Shown here: one piece after another, positions 27,201 through 35,407 of the stretch
Numbering within the stretch: position 1 is the first letter of the stretch
Layout: the number at the start of each line of letters is the position of its first letter
Assembly: GCF_047654805.1 (NCBI RefSeq)
Contig: NZ_JASGIV010000001.1
Location: 1,054,001-1,118,000 of the forward strand
Origin: Pelomonas sp047654805
GTDB lineage: Bacteria > Pseudomonadota > Gammaproteobacteria > Burkholderiales > Burkholderiaceae_C
Direction of reading: 5' to 3'
Length of the DNA: 64,000 nt
Translations under genes and position numbers: made by a program
The notes under the pieces: model-generated
Database searches by the model: none
What the model was told of the DNA's origin: nothing
The model's input: the letters and a program-made list of their open reading frames with translations, nothing else

Positions 27201-28132
27201 AGACCGCGCCATCATCGGTGGCAGGCAAGGGCGTGCGGGCCGAGGTCGTCAAGAAGGCGCCGGCCCCAGCCGCGCGTGACGCCAGCCAGGTCTACACGGA
27301 CTGGACATTCGGCGAGCTACCCGAGCTGCTGGAGGTGCGCAAAGGCGGACAGACACTGATCGGCTTCCCGGCACTGATCGACAAGGGCGTGCATGTCGAG
27401 ATCGAGGTTTTCGACGAGCCCGAGGTTGCCGCCGCCAGGCATCGCGCAGGCCTGCGCAGGCTGGTCGCGCTGCAGCTCAAGGAGCCGCTGAAGTTCCTCG
27501 AGAAGAACATCCCGGACCTGCAGCGCATGTCCGTCCTGTTCATGGGCCTTGGCACGGCCGAGGAGCTGCGCGACCAGATCATCGGCGTCGCGCTGGACCG
27601 CGCCTTCCTCGGCGACCCGCTGCCTACCGATCAGTTCGCGTTCAGGAAGCGCGTCGATGAGGGCCGCAGCCGGCTCAACCTGATTGCCCAGGAGGTCGCC
27701 CGCGCCGTCCATGCAGTGCTGCAGGAACTGGCCAATGCCAGCCGCAAGCTCAAGGACGCCCGCCCGCCGAAGGACGTCGGCGACGATGTCGCCGCCCAGC
27801 TGCAGCGCCTCGTCCCCAAGCGCTTCGCGCTGGATACCCCATGGCCCCAGCTGCAGCACCTGCCGCGCTACTTGAAGGCTGTCACGGCCCGGCTGGACAA
27901 GCTGCGCGCCGATGCCGCCCGCGACACCAAGCTGATGAGCGAGGTCAAACCACTGGAGCAGCGTTACACACGCCGGCTTGCCGAGCTCAAGGGTGTGCGC
28001 GATGCTCGGCTGGACGACTTCCGCTGGCAGCTGGAGGAGTTGCGCGTGAGCCTGTTCGCGCAGGAGCTTCGCACCCCCCAGCCCGTCAGCGTGAAGCGGC
28101 TGGACAAAGTCTGGGCGCAGATCGTGAGCTGA
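24275..28132 (+). CDS. hrpA: ATP-dependent RNA helicase HrpA (DEAH box)
   Basis: A 1285-residue DEAH/RHA helicase; in other bacteria HrpA acts on mRNA and rescues stalled or collided ribosomes. Motifs: GETGSGKTTQ (Walker A, residue about 45), IIDEAHERS, SATIDADRF, NVAETSLTVPGIRYVIDPG, and QRAGRCGR. A ratchet and OB-fold region follow, and the long C-terminal DUF3418 region is present, so it is the full-length form. I prefer the ATG at 24275 (MSSERPESR); an in-frame GTG at 24254 is possible. Neither has a strong ribosome-binding site. Confidence 0.95.
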   Translation: MSSERPESRLPQPALSISFPESLPVSSRREEIMQAMAEHQVVIVCGETGSGKTTQLPKIALAMGRGRANGGGLIGHTQPRRIAASSVAKRIAEELKTPLGDVVGYKVRFQDRLTKGASVKLMTDGILLAETQSDPLLKAYDTLIIDEAHERSLNIDFLLGYLRELLPRRPDLKIVVTSATIDADRFAQHFASSKGPAPVLMVSGRLFPVEQRYRPFEESREYDLNNAITDAVDELWREGGGDVLVFLPGEREIREAAEALRKHHPPGVDILPLFSRLSEADQNKVFEPHGARRIVLATNVAETSLTVPGIRYVIDPGLARVKRYSYRNKVEQLLVENISQAAANQRAGRCGRVSNGICVRLYSEKEFNERPKFTDPEILRSSLAGVILRMKSLHLGDVERFPFLEAPRPKAIADGYQLLAELGATDDANELTPLGRELSRLPLDPRVGRMILEARQRHALTEVLVIASALSGQDVRDRPQEQAQAADEKHKKFDDEKSEFMGYLKLWKWLGESRGGEGEHKLSHRKHEQLLRENFVSPRRVREWRDVHSQLQTVVAEHGWKLNASAATYEQVHLSMLAGLLGNIGQKSDDEDWYLGARGIKFYRHPGAHLSKKPGRWIVAAELVDTSRLYGRGLASIEPQWLPPIAGHLIKTQLLEPHWEKKAAEVVALERATLYGIVLYSNKRVNFGRVDAKAAREIFIREGLVDDELPEDLVRQLPFIAHNRRQISKVEALEHKSRRQDVLVDDELIYAFYDDKLPVHVFSGATLLKWWREASRADDKLLQLSQDELMRHEAAGVTSEAFPKVIRLGGVDCAATYLHQPGDARDGLTVTVPIFALNQVSEERAEWLVSGMLAAKVTALLKSLHQKPRARLTPLPDFVAEFIELNPFGQGGLVDTLLKAVRERTQLAVQRNDFKLEQLAPHLFMNFRVVDEHGRQLGQGRQLAALKAELGGQARSAFQALAALKLPGKEEAQAPKTAPSSVAGKGVRAEVVKKAPAPAARDASQVYTDWTFGELPELLEVRKGGQTLIGFPALIDKGVHVEIEVFDEPEVAAARHRAGLRRLVALQLKEPLKFLEKNIPDLQRMSVLFMGLGTAEELRDQIIGVALDRAFLGDPLPTDQFAFRKRVDEGRSRLNLIAQEVARAVHAVLQELANASRKLKDARPPKDVGDDVAAQLQRLVPKRFALDTPWPQLQHLPRYLKAVTARLDKLRADAARDTKLMSEVKPLEQRYTRRLAELKGVRDARLDDFRWQLEELRVSLFAQELRTPQPVSVKRLDKVWAQIVS

Positions 28133-28265
28133 TGCACACAAGCCGGCCATTGCCGTCTGACGGGGATGAAATCCGTCGCTTTTCGACGCCTGCCTGCAAG
28201 CTCGGCCCGTCTAGGCTGGAGTCCAATGCGGGGATTACAACTGTTACAGCCTGACCGCGTCTGCC

Positions 28266-30035
28266 GTGCCTGAAACCAGCCCTGCCACCCCACCGCTGAG
28301 AAGCTTCGGCCGTTTCGAGCTGCGCGCCCTGCAGTCCAAGAGCGCGCGCAGCCTGATCTGGCGTGTCTTCGACCCGCGCCAGGGCCAGGAGCTGTTGCTG
28401 TGCATGCCGCGCGAGAAGCCCAACAGCCCGTCGGCTCTGGAGCATTGGCTGCGCATGGCCCAGGCCGGTGAGCGGGTGCAGCATCCCAACCTTGCGCCGG
28501 TCTTCGAGATCGGTCAGGTCGAGAGCTGGCCCTATGTGGCGTACGACCGTGCGCTGGGCGAAACGCTGGACGAGCGCCTGGCCCGCCAGGCCGCGCCGCT
28601 GCCCGTCGATACCGCGGGCTGGGTGGCCCAGCTGCTCGAGGGCCTGGCCTTCGCCCACGAGGCCGGCCACGCCCATCGCGACATCCAGGCCTCCAACGTG
28701 CTCATCGACGCCGCCGACAAGGTGCGCCTGATCGGCCTCGAAGTGGCGCAGGAAGTCTTTCCGCCCGGGGTCGACTATGGCACCGTCACGCGTCGGGCCG
28801 TGCGGGAGTCGGCCGAGGAAGACGTGTTGTGCGCGGGCCTGCTGCTGCATCGCATCCTCAGCGGCAAGCCGGTGCTGGAGTTGAACGACCTGCAGGCCGT
28901 GATGCAGCAGATGCAGCCCATCGGCAAGGAAATGGTGCGCCTGGGCTGGGAGACGCCGCATCCCATCCCCGACCCGCTGCGCGCGATCTGCAACCGTGCC
29001 ACCGATCGCCAGCTGCGCCAGCGCTACCACCTGGCGCGCAGCTTCTGGCGCGCCCTGGATGGTTGGCGGCAGGCCGCTGCCTACGACGACGGCGGCCCCA
29101 TCGTGCTGTTGCTGGACAAGTTGCAGCGCATTGGCCACCTGCCGACCACGGTCGGCGGCTTGCACCGCTTCGCGGCCGGCACCAGCCTGGAAGCGCAGCA
29201 TGCGAGCGCGCTGTCGGAGTTCGTGCTGAAGGACATGGCGCTCAGCCTGGAGCTGGTGCGCCGCGTCAACAACGCGCTGAAGCAGGCCGGCCATCAGGGT
29301 GAGACGGTGCTGAACATGCAGCGTGCCGTCCAGATGCTGGGCCTGGATGGTCTGCAGTACGCCATCAATGCGCTCAAGCCCTGGCCCGGTCCACTGCTGC
29401 CGCCGGCCACCGAGCTGCTGCGCCAGCTGATGGCGCGGGTTGGCAGGGCCGCCGAGATCGCCCAGGCGCTGCGCCCGGCCGGCTACGACGCCGAGGTGGT
29501 CCACCTCATCACCGTCATGCAGAACCTCGGCCGCCTGATGGTGCAGTACCACTTCCCGGACGACGCCCAGCAGATCCGCCAGTTGATGGTGCCGCCCGAG
29601 CCTACCGAGGAGCATCCCAATCCGCCTGCCATGAGCGAGCAGGCGGCGGCCTACGCCGTGCTGGGCTGCGACCTGGACGCCCTTGGCGTCGCGGTGGCCC
29701 GCCACTGGGGCCTGGGGGACGAGCTGGTGCAGATGATCCGTCGCCAGCCATTGAGTGCGGCCGTGCATGCGAGCCGCAGCGATGCCGACGTCATCCGCCT
29801 GACCTGCAGTCTCGCCAACGAATTGGTCGACGCCCTCGGCCTTCCCGAGGCCCGACGCCGCACGGGGCTGGAGTCCGCGACTCGGCGCTACGCCAAGGCG
29901 CTGGGCATCGGCCTGCGCGAGGTCACGGAGGCGCTCAACCCGAGCGCACGCAAGGCACCCCCGACGGCGCAGCCGTCCGATGGAGCCGCGCCCGCAGGCG
30001 CAGCGCGCGAGCCGCTGCCAGCCCGCGGTGCCTGA
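28266..30035 (+). CDS. Pseudokinase-HDOD signalling protein
   Basis: A 589-residue protein (GTG start). Residues about 14-270 have a Ser/Thr kinase fold, but essential parts are gone: no glycine-rich loop, no VAIK lysine (QELLLCMPRE at 41-50), and no DFG (RLIGLEV at 154-160), although HRDIQASN (137-144) survives. It is thus a predicted pseudokinase. Residues about 290-480 form an HDOD domain (FVLKDMALSLELVRRVNNAL; MQNLGRLMVQYHFPDDA), a non-enzymatic HD-fold output module. Its neighbour at 30155 has the same kinase-HDOD plan with an intact kinase, so the two may work as a pair. The Pro/Ala-rich C-terminus is likely disordered. Confidence 0.8.
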   Translation: MPETSPATPPLRSFGRFELRALQSKSARSLIWRVFDPRQGQELLLCMPREKPNSPSALEHWLRMAQAGERVQHPNLAPVFEIGQVESWPYVAYDRALGETLDERLARQAAPLPVDTAGWVAQLLEGLAFAHEAGHAHRDIQASNVLIDAADKVRLIGLEVAQEVFPPGVDYGTVTRRAVRESAEEDVLCAGLLLHRILSGKPVLELNDLQAVMQQMQPIGKEMVRLGWETPHPIPDPLRAICNRATDRQLRQRYHLARSFWRALDGWRQAAAYDDGGPIVLLLDKLQRIGHLPTTVGGLHRFAAGTSLEAQHASALSEFVLKDMALSLELVRRVNNALKQAGHQGETVLNMQRAVQMLGLDGLQYAINALKPWPGPLLPPATELLRQLMARVGRAAEIAQALRPAGYDAEVVHLITVMQNLGRLMVQYHFPDDAQQIRQLMVPPEPTEEHPNPPAMSEQAAAYAVLGCDLDALGVAVARHWGLGDELVQMIRRQPLSAAVHASRSDADVIRLTCSLANELVDALGLPEARRRTGLESATRRYAKALGIGLREVTEALNPSARKAPPTAQPSDGAAPAGAAREPLPARGA

Positions 30036-30154
30036 GCCGGCCATGAAGCCTCCACGCGCACCTCGTTCGCTGCCCCGCCGGGTGCCGCATGGGCCTGCCC
30101 GGCTTCACGAGGGGGCGAGCCAGCGCCTTGCAGCGATCGGGCGCCACTGACATC

Positions 30155-32530
30155 ATGGCCGACGACCTGCCTCCCCAGCTCGGCCGCTTCCGGCTGCTGA
30201 AGCGCCTTGGGGAGGGGGCACAGGCGACGGTCTGGCTGGCTCATGACCCGCTGCTGGACCGCGAGGTCGCCGTCAAGCTGCTCAAGTCGGCGGCCGAGCC
30301 GGGCAGCGTCGACGAGTGGCTGCACGAAGCTCGCGCAGTCAGCCGGCTGACCCACCCCAACATCGTCCCGGTCTTCGAGGCCGATACCCAGGCGGGGCAT
30401 TCCTACCTCGTCTTCGAGTATGTCTCCGGCGGCACGCTGAGCCAGCGCCTGCGGGCCGGCCCGCGGATGACGGCGGCGGAAGCCGTCACGCTGATGCTGG
30501 GCGTGCTGGACGGTCTCACCGCCGCCCATGCCGCGGGCCTGGTCCACCGGGATCTCAAGCCTAGCAACATCCTGCTCGATGCCCGCGGCCGGCCGCGGGT
30601 GATGGACTTCGGCATCGCGGCGCGGGTGTCCACGGCTGCCAACGCGCCGTCGCGCATCGTCGGCACGCCCGGCTATATCTCGCCCGAGGCGGCGAGCGGC
30701 GCGCCGCCGCAGCCGCAGATGGACGTGTTCGCCGCCGCCGTCATGCTCGCCGAGATGCTGAGCGGCCAGCGCCTGAACCATGACCCGGACCCCTGGCGCG
30801 CCATCCAGCGCGTGCAGACGACGCAGCTGATGTTGCCTGCGGGGCTGGACGCCAGCGTGGACGATGCGCTGCGCGCCATCGTGCAGCGCGGCCTGGCACG
30901 CGAGCCGTCGGCGCGCTGGCCCAGCGCCGCACTGCTTCGCGACGCGCTTGCCGCCTGGTTGCGTCCCGTTGCCGAGCCGGATGCGCAGCAGGACGCTCCG
31001 GTGCTGGACTTCCTGTTGCGCCGCATGCGCCACAAGAGCGATTTTCCGGCGCTGTCCGACGCCATCGGCCGCATCCAGCGCCTGACGCAGTCCGAGCATG
31101 AGAGCGTGGCCAACTTGTCCAACGAGATCCTGAAGGACGTGGCCTTGACGCAGAAGCTGCTGCGCCTCGTGAACACGGCCCAGTACAGGCACACGGGTGG
31201 CGGCGGCATCGGCACCGTGTCGCGCGCGGTCGCGTTGATCGGCTTTGCTGGCATTCGCAACCTCGCGCTGAGCCTGGTGCTGTTGGAGCGCATGGAGAAC
31301 AAAGGCCATGCAAGGCGCCTGCGCGAGGACTACTTGCGCTCGTTGATGGCAGCGTCGCTGGCGCGCGAGCTGTGCGCCAATCCGCGCGAGGCCGAGGAGG
31401 CCTTCCTCGCAGCCATGTTCCACCACCTCGGCCGCTCGCTGACCGAGTTCTACTTCCCCGAAGAGGCCGAGGCCGTGCGCCGCCTGGTCAGCCCCGGGGA
31501 GGACGGCCAGTCCGCCATCGGCGAGGAGGCCGCATCGGCCCAGGTGCTGGGCATGAGTTACGAGGCCCTTGGCCTGGGCGTGGCCCGGCAGTGGGGCCTG
31601 CCCGCCAGCCTGCAGCGCGCCATGCACCGCCCAGCCGGTGAAGCCCCGCAGCGCCTGCTCGTGGACCCGACCGAGCGCCAGCGCTGGTTGGCGCGCGCCA
31701 GCAACGACATGGCGGACCTCATCCTCGACACGCCGCCCGAGCAGGCCCACGCCAGGCTGCGCGCGCTGGCGCAGCGTCATGCGCGTGCCCTCGGCTTGAG
31801 CGCCGAGGCCTTCGACTTGGCCGCTGACACGGCGCGCCAGCATCTCGCGCAGATGACCGAGGCGCTGGACCTGCACCTGCCGCGCGATTCGCGCGCCCAG
31901 CGCCTGCTCGCGCCGCTGACGCCTTCGCTGCATGACTCGCTGACCCAGCACGAACTCGCTCCGACGCTGGTGATGGAGCGTACCCAGGACTTGGCCGCAT
32001 CGTCCGCCGAGCAAGCCACCCAGCTGCTGGCCGCCGGTGTGCAGGACATCACCGACGCCATGGTCGAGCATTTCCAGCTCAATGCCGTGCTGCGCATGAT
32101 CCTGGAGACCATCTACCGCGCCCTGGGCTTCCGGCGCGTCATCTTCTGCCTGCGTGATGCTCGCGGCCAGGCACTGACGGGGCGGCTGGGGGTCGGCGCC
32201 GATGTGGAACGCCTCGCACCACTGCTGCGCGTGGACTTGACGGCTCAGCCTCCGGACCTCGTCGCCGCAGTCTGCCTCAAGGGAGCAGACACGCTGATCC
32301 AGGACGCTCGGGCGCCCAACATCGCTCCGCGACTGCCGGGCTGGTTCCGTGGCGAGCTGCAGGCACAGAGCTTCCTGCTGCTGCCCCTGATGCTCAAAGG
32401 AGCACCGTTGGGGCTGATCTACGCCGACCATCCCGGGGCTGGCGCCGTGCAGCTGGGCGACAAGGAGCTGTCGCTGCTGCGCACCCTGCGCAACCAGGCC
32501 GTGATGGCCTTCCGCCAGGCCACCGGCTGA
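30155..32530 (+). CDS. Ser/Thr protein kinase with HDOD and GAF domains
   Basis: A 791-residue cytosolic kinase with no transmembrane helix. The kinase domain (about 10-265) is intact: GEGAQATVWLA, Lys41 in VAVKLL, Glu58, HRDLKPSN (131-138) and DFG (151-153). An HDOD domain (about 285-480; SNEILKDVALTQKLLRLVN, MFHHLGRSLTEFYFPEEA) and a C-terminal GAF domain (about 620-785) follow. I prefer the ATG at 30155 (MADDLPPQLGRF), which begins just before the kinase fold; an in-frame ATG at 30089 is possible. It lies 119 bases after its pseudokinase sister. Downstream targets could include FHA proteins such as the cyclase at 12507; that link is only an inference. Confidence 0.85.
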   Translation: MADDLPPQLGRFRLLKRLGEGAQATVWLAHDPLLDREVAVKLLKSAAEPGSVDEWLHEARAVSRLTHPNIVPVFEADTQAGHSYLVFEYVSGGTLSQRLRAGPRMTAAEAVTLMLGVLDGLTAAHAAGLVHRDLKPSNILLDARGRPRVMDFGIAARVSTAANAPSRIVGTPGYISPEAASGAPPQPQMDVFAAAVMLAEMLSGQRLNHDPDPWRAIQRVQTTQLMLPAGLDASVDDALRAIVQRGLAREPSARWPSAALLRDALAAWLRPVAEPDAQQDAPVLDFLLRRMRHKSDFPALSDAIGRIQRLTQSEHESVANLSNEILKDVALTQKLLRLVNTAQYRHTGGGGIGTVSRAVALIGFAGIRNLALSLVLLERMENKGHARRLREDYLRSLMAASLARELCANPREAEEAFLAAMFHHLGRSLTEFYFPEEAEAVRRLVSPGEDGQSAIGEEAASAQVLGMSYEALGLGVARQWGLPASLQRAMHRPAGEAPQRLLVDPTERQRWLARASNDMADLILDTPPEQAHARLRALAQRHARALGLSAEAFDLAADTARQHLAQMTEALDLHLPRDSRAQRLLAPLTPSLHDSLTQHELAPTLVMERTQDLAASSAEQATQLLAAGVQDITDAMVEHFQLNAVLRMILETIYRALGFRRVIFCLRDARGQALTGRLGVGADVERLAPLLRVDLTAQPPDLVAAVCLKGADTLIQDARAPNIAPRLPGWFRGELQAQSFLLLPLMLKGAPLGLIYADHPGAGAVQLGDKELSLLRTLRNQAVMAFRQATG

Positions 32531-32739
32531 GTCGGGGGCGGGCGCGTGCGTTGCGGCCTGCTCGATGCCGGGCGTGAATCCCGGCCGGGGCTGTAGGGCA
32601 TCTCCCACAGGCGGTGCCGCCACACGCTGACGGGTGCCGCGTCCCCTGTCGCGAATACTGGATTTGCATCCTGCAAGAACCCGGACCCGGCGCGACGGCG
32701 ATGCATGAACGCCGGGGACTTCAAACCACAGGAGGTTGT

Positions 32740-33108
32740 ATGAATCCCCATCCGATGAAGGGTCGGGCGGCGTTGTTGGCGGTGTTTGCCGCCTCCGCCC
32801 TGGCCGCATGCTCGACGACGGGCGACGCGCCGAAGGCGCAGCTGGCCGTGGCCAATGCAGCGGTCGACCAGGCGACCGGCAACGCCGCCGAGGCACCTGC
32901 CGAACTGTCCACGGCCAGGGACAAGCTGGCCCGCGCCAACGCGGCCATGGCCCGCAAGGACTATGTGGCCGCGCGCCAGCTGGCCGACGAGGCCGCTGCG
33001 GATGCGGCGTTGGCGCAGGCCACTGCCCGCTCCGCCCGCTCCAGCCGCGCGCTGACCGAGGTGCGCGAGAGCATCCAGCAGCTGCAAGCGCAGCTGAACC
33101 GTTCCTGA
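32740..33108 (+). CDS. DUF4398 lipoprotein
   Basis: A 122-residue lipoprotein. The signal peptide ends in the lipobox ALAAC (Cys about residue 24). The mature part is Ala-rich, helical and probably coiled coil (AELSTARDKLARANAAMARKDYVAARQLADEA), fitting DUF4398. GGAGG precedes the ATG at 32740. The next gene repeats the same N-terminal plan and adds an OmpA domain, so both are probably in one envelope operon. Function is unknown. Confidence 0.85.
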   Translation: MNPHPMKGRAALLAVFAASALAACSTTGDAPKAQLAVANAAVDQATGNAAEAPAELSTARDKLARANAAMARKDYVAARQLADEAAADAALAQATARSARSSRALTEVRESIQQLQAQLNRS

Positions 33109-33127
33109 CTTCGTCGAAAGGACTGCC

Positions 33128-34051
33128 ATGCACTCCGCCCGCTTCTCTGCATCCCTGACTACCCTGGCGGCCGCGGCCGCCCTGTTCGCCGGCTGCGCCA
33201 GCGCTCCCACCGTCACGCCCGCACTGGAGCAGGCGCGCGTCAACGTGCGCAGCGCCGAGGCTGACCCGGCCGTGCTGAAGTACGCCTCGCTGGACGTCAA
33301 GAAGGCCGCCGACTCGTTGCGCCGCGCCGAGGAGCTCAGTGCCAAGCGCGAGTCGCCGGCCGACATCGACTCCGCCGCCTACGTCGCCTCGACCCAGGCC
33401 CGTACCGCGATGGCCATTGGCCGGGCGTCGACCGAGGAAGAAGCGATCAAGGCTGCCGAGGTCGACCGCGAGCGCGTCCGGGCTGACGCCAATGCGCGGC
33501 GTGCCAGCGCAGCCCAGGCTCAGGCCGCCAATGCACAGATCGCGGCTGCCAACGCCAGCGCCGACGCCAATGCCGCGCGCCAGCAGGCCGCAGCCGCCAA
33601 CGCGGATGCCGCCCAGGCCCAGGCCCAGGCGGCCGCATTGCAGCAGGAACTGGCTGACCTGCAGGCCAGGCAGACCGATCGTGGCATGCTGGTCACGCTG
33701 GGCGATGTGCTGTTCGAGTTCGGCCGCGCCGAGGTCAAGCCCGCGGCACAGAACGCCATCGACAAGCTGGCCCACTACCTAGCCCAGCATCCCGATCGCC
33801 GTGTGCTGATAGAGGGCTTCACCGACAGCGTCGGCAGTGATGCGGCCAATCTGGCACTCTCGCAGCGCCGCTCCCAGGCCGTGGCCGACGCGTTGCGTGC
33901 TCGTGGTGTCGACCCGACCCGCATTGCAACCCGCGGCTACGGCGAGGCCTATCCGGTGGCCAGCAATTCGAGCTCGTCGGACCGCGCGATGAACCGTCGC
34001 GTCGAGGTCTATATCTCGAACGACAGCCAGCCGGTGCGCGCGCGCGGTTGA
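33128..34051 (+). CDS. OmpA-family lipoprotein with DUF4398 coiled coil
   Basis: A 307-residue lipoprotein (lipobox LFAGC, Cys about residue 22). Residues about 25-185 are a DUF4398-type helical region ending in a very Ala/Gln/Asn-rich stretch (AQAANAQIAAANASADANAA). Residues about 190-300 are an OmpA peptidoglycan-binding domain: FEFGRAEVKPAAQNAIDKLA, GFTDSVGSDAANLALSQRRS, RIATRGYGEAYPVASN and NRRVEVYI. It should link the outer membrane to peptidoglycan, with the helix acting as spacer. The mRNA has a purine-rich start region; spacing from the first lipoprotein is 19 bases. Confidence 0.9.
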   Translation: MHSARFSASLTTLAAAAALFAGCASAPTVTPALEQARVNVRSAEADPAVLKYASLDVKKAADSLRRAEELSAKRESPADIDSAAYVASTQARTAMAIGRASTEEEAIKAAEVDRERVRADANARRASAAQAQAANAQIAAANASADANAARQQAAAANADAAQAQAQAAALQQELADLQARQTDRGMLVTLGDVLFEFGRAEVKPAAQNAIDKLAHYLAQHPDRRVLIEGFTDSVGSDAANLALSQRRSQAVADALRARGVDPTRIATRGYGEAYPVASNSSSSDRAMNRRVEVYISNDSQPVRARG

Positions 34052-34090
34052 TGGCTGTGTTCCTGTCGCTGCCCACCAAAGGAGATCGAG

Positions 34091-34528
34091 ATGACCCTGC
34101 ACTACAGCACCCCGCCGCGTGATCGCGGCGCCGCCATCTGGCTGGCCGCCGGCCTGCTGGCCCTGGCGAGCGCGGCCCAGGCTGCCGGACCGAGGGCCGG
34201 CAACGTTGATCCGCTGCGCCTTCAGTACGAGCGCGAGAAGGCGGACTGCGTCAGCGGGCGCACTGGCGAGCCCCGTGACGTGTGCCTGCGCGAAGCCGGT
34301 GCGGCCTATGCCCAGGCGCGCCAGGGCCGGCTGACCGCACCGGGCGATCGTCCCGAACAGTGGGCCCGCAATGCGCTCCTGCGTTGCCAGGCCCAGCCTG
34401 CGGAGGACCGTGAACTCTGCGAACGCAGGGTGCGCGAAGGCCAGGTCAGCGGCAGCGTGTCAGGAGGGGGGCAACTGACGACGCTGACGGTGCGCTCGAC
34501 GGACATCCCTAAGACGCCGGGCCGTTGA
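34091..34528 (+). CDS. Small secreted protein, function unknown
   Basis: A 145-residue protein with a signal peptide (AAIWLAAGLLALASAAQAA, cleavage near residue 32). The mature part has four Cys (CVSG, CLRE, CQAQ, CERR), an arrangement that could form two disulfides. I recognise no family. AGGAG precedes the start and the gap to the OmpA-type gene is 39 bases, so it is probably the third gene of the DUF4398/OmpA operon. Confidence 0.7.
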   Translation: MTLHYSTPPRDRGAAIWLAAGLLALASAAQAAGPRAGNVDPLRLQYEREKADCVSGRTGEPRDVCLREAGAAYAQARQGRLTAPGDRPEQWARNALLRCQAQPAEDRELCERRVREGQVSGSVSGGGQLTTLTVRSTDIPKTPGR

Positions 34529-34537
34529 GCATGGTGA

Positions 34538-34558
34538 AAGGGCCAACGCGTGGCCCTT
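34538..34558 (+). terminator. GC-rich hairpin without U tract
   Basis: AAGGGCCA-ACGCG-TGGCCCTT forms an 8-bp perfect stem just past the small secreted protein. No T run follows, so it is a weak terminator or a boundary structure between two operons. Confidence 0.4.
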
Positions 34559-34714
34559 GATCCGCCTGGCTCGCCGGAGAGCCCGTAGCCATCGAGCTTG
34601 TCGGCGCTCATTTCAAGGAAGAAGTTAGGGAGAGAGGCTTCCGTCGCATTGCGGATGCGCGTGGCTGTCGTGACTCCTAGATTCCGGCCCACGGTGTCGG
34701 CAAAGGAGTTTGCA

Positions 34715-35395
34715 ATGAGCCTCACCCAAGTCCAGCATGTCTTCGCGTCCATCCACGAGAGTGCGCTCAACGACATGCTGCGGGCTTTCTTCACCGCCCG
34801 CCCACGCTACCTGCGCTACGGCTCGCCCGCCTTCGTTGCGGCCACCAACGTCACCGCGACGCAGATGGCGGCGATTGCCTTCCCCGGGCTCCCCGGGGGC
34901 ATCGACTGGGCTGTGCGCTTCGAGTTGCCGCGCGTGGACCTCTTCAAGCAGACCGACCCGCTGCCACCGCAGCTGACATTGCCGCTCGGCGGCTTTGCGT
35001 TGCGCACCTCGGTGGAGTTGTGCATCAACTGCGTGAAGCGCCGCGATGACCGTGGCAATGACCATCCGAACGATCCAAAGGATCCCAAGGCTAACAGCCT
35101 GGGCGAGGTGACCTGCACCAAGCTCGGCGTGTTTGCCGTCGGCCATCTGGACAGCTGGAATGATGGCAGCGGCAATGGCGAGATCCGCTTGCGGCTGGAC
35201 GCGGTGGAGCTGGTGGACATCACCCCCGACAGCTTGGAGTCGGTGCTGGAGTGCCTGATCCGCATGCTGCTGGATGCCGCGCTCTCGCAGGTACATCTGC
35301 CCTTGCAGGCGCTGCGCGCCGGCGCGTTCAAGCTCATCGTCGCGCAGGGACCGCTGATCGACGACGACCAGGTCTTGGCCCGCGGCAACGTCTGA
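34715..35395 (+). CDS. Unknown protein A of a three-gene operon
   Basis: A 226-residue protein I do not recognise. The start at 34715 has AAAGGAG upstream. There is no signal peptide or membrane helix. It begins with an amphipathic helix (SIHESALNDMLRAFF), then a mostly beta region with two close Cys (ELCINC), a hydrophilic Asn/Asp/Lys loop (about residues 110-130), more beta strands, a second amphipathic helix (DSLESVLECLIRMLLD) and an acidic end (GPLIDDDQVLARGNV). The shape recalls elongated lipid-binding TULIP proteins, but that is only a fold guess. It is followed 12 bases later by protein B, which opens and closes in a similar style. Confidence 0.75.
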   Translation: MSLTQVQHVFASIHESALNDMLRAFFTARPRYLRYGSPAFVAATNVTATQMAAIAFPGLPGGIDWAVRFELPRVDLFKQTDPLPPQLTLPLGGFALRTSVELCINCVKRRDDRGNDHPNDPKDPKANSLGEVTCTKLGVFAVGHLDSWNDGSGNGEIRLRLDAVELVDITPDSLESVLECLIRMLLDAALSQVHLPLQALRAGAFKLIVAQGPLIDDDQVLARGNV

Positions 35396-35407
35396 AGGAG
35401 CAATACC

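Noticed and set aside
33500..33650. Repeat-like DNA considered as a repeat array
   Set aside because: It encodes the Ala/Gln/Asn-rich helical spacer of the OmpA-type lipoprotein; no regular direct repeats with unique spacers.
29888..33775. A 1295-codon minus-strand frame across the kinase and lipoprotein genes
   Set aside because: It spans several well-supported genes on the other strand and has shadow composition.
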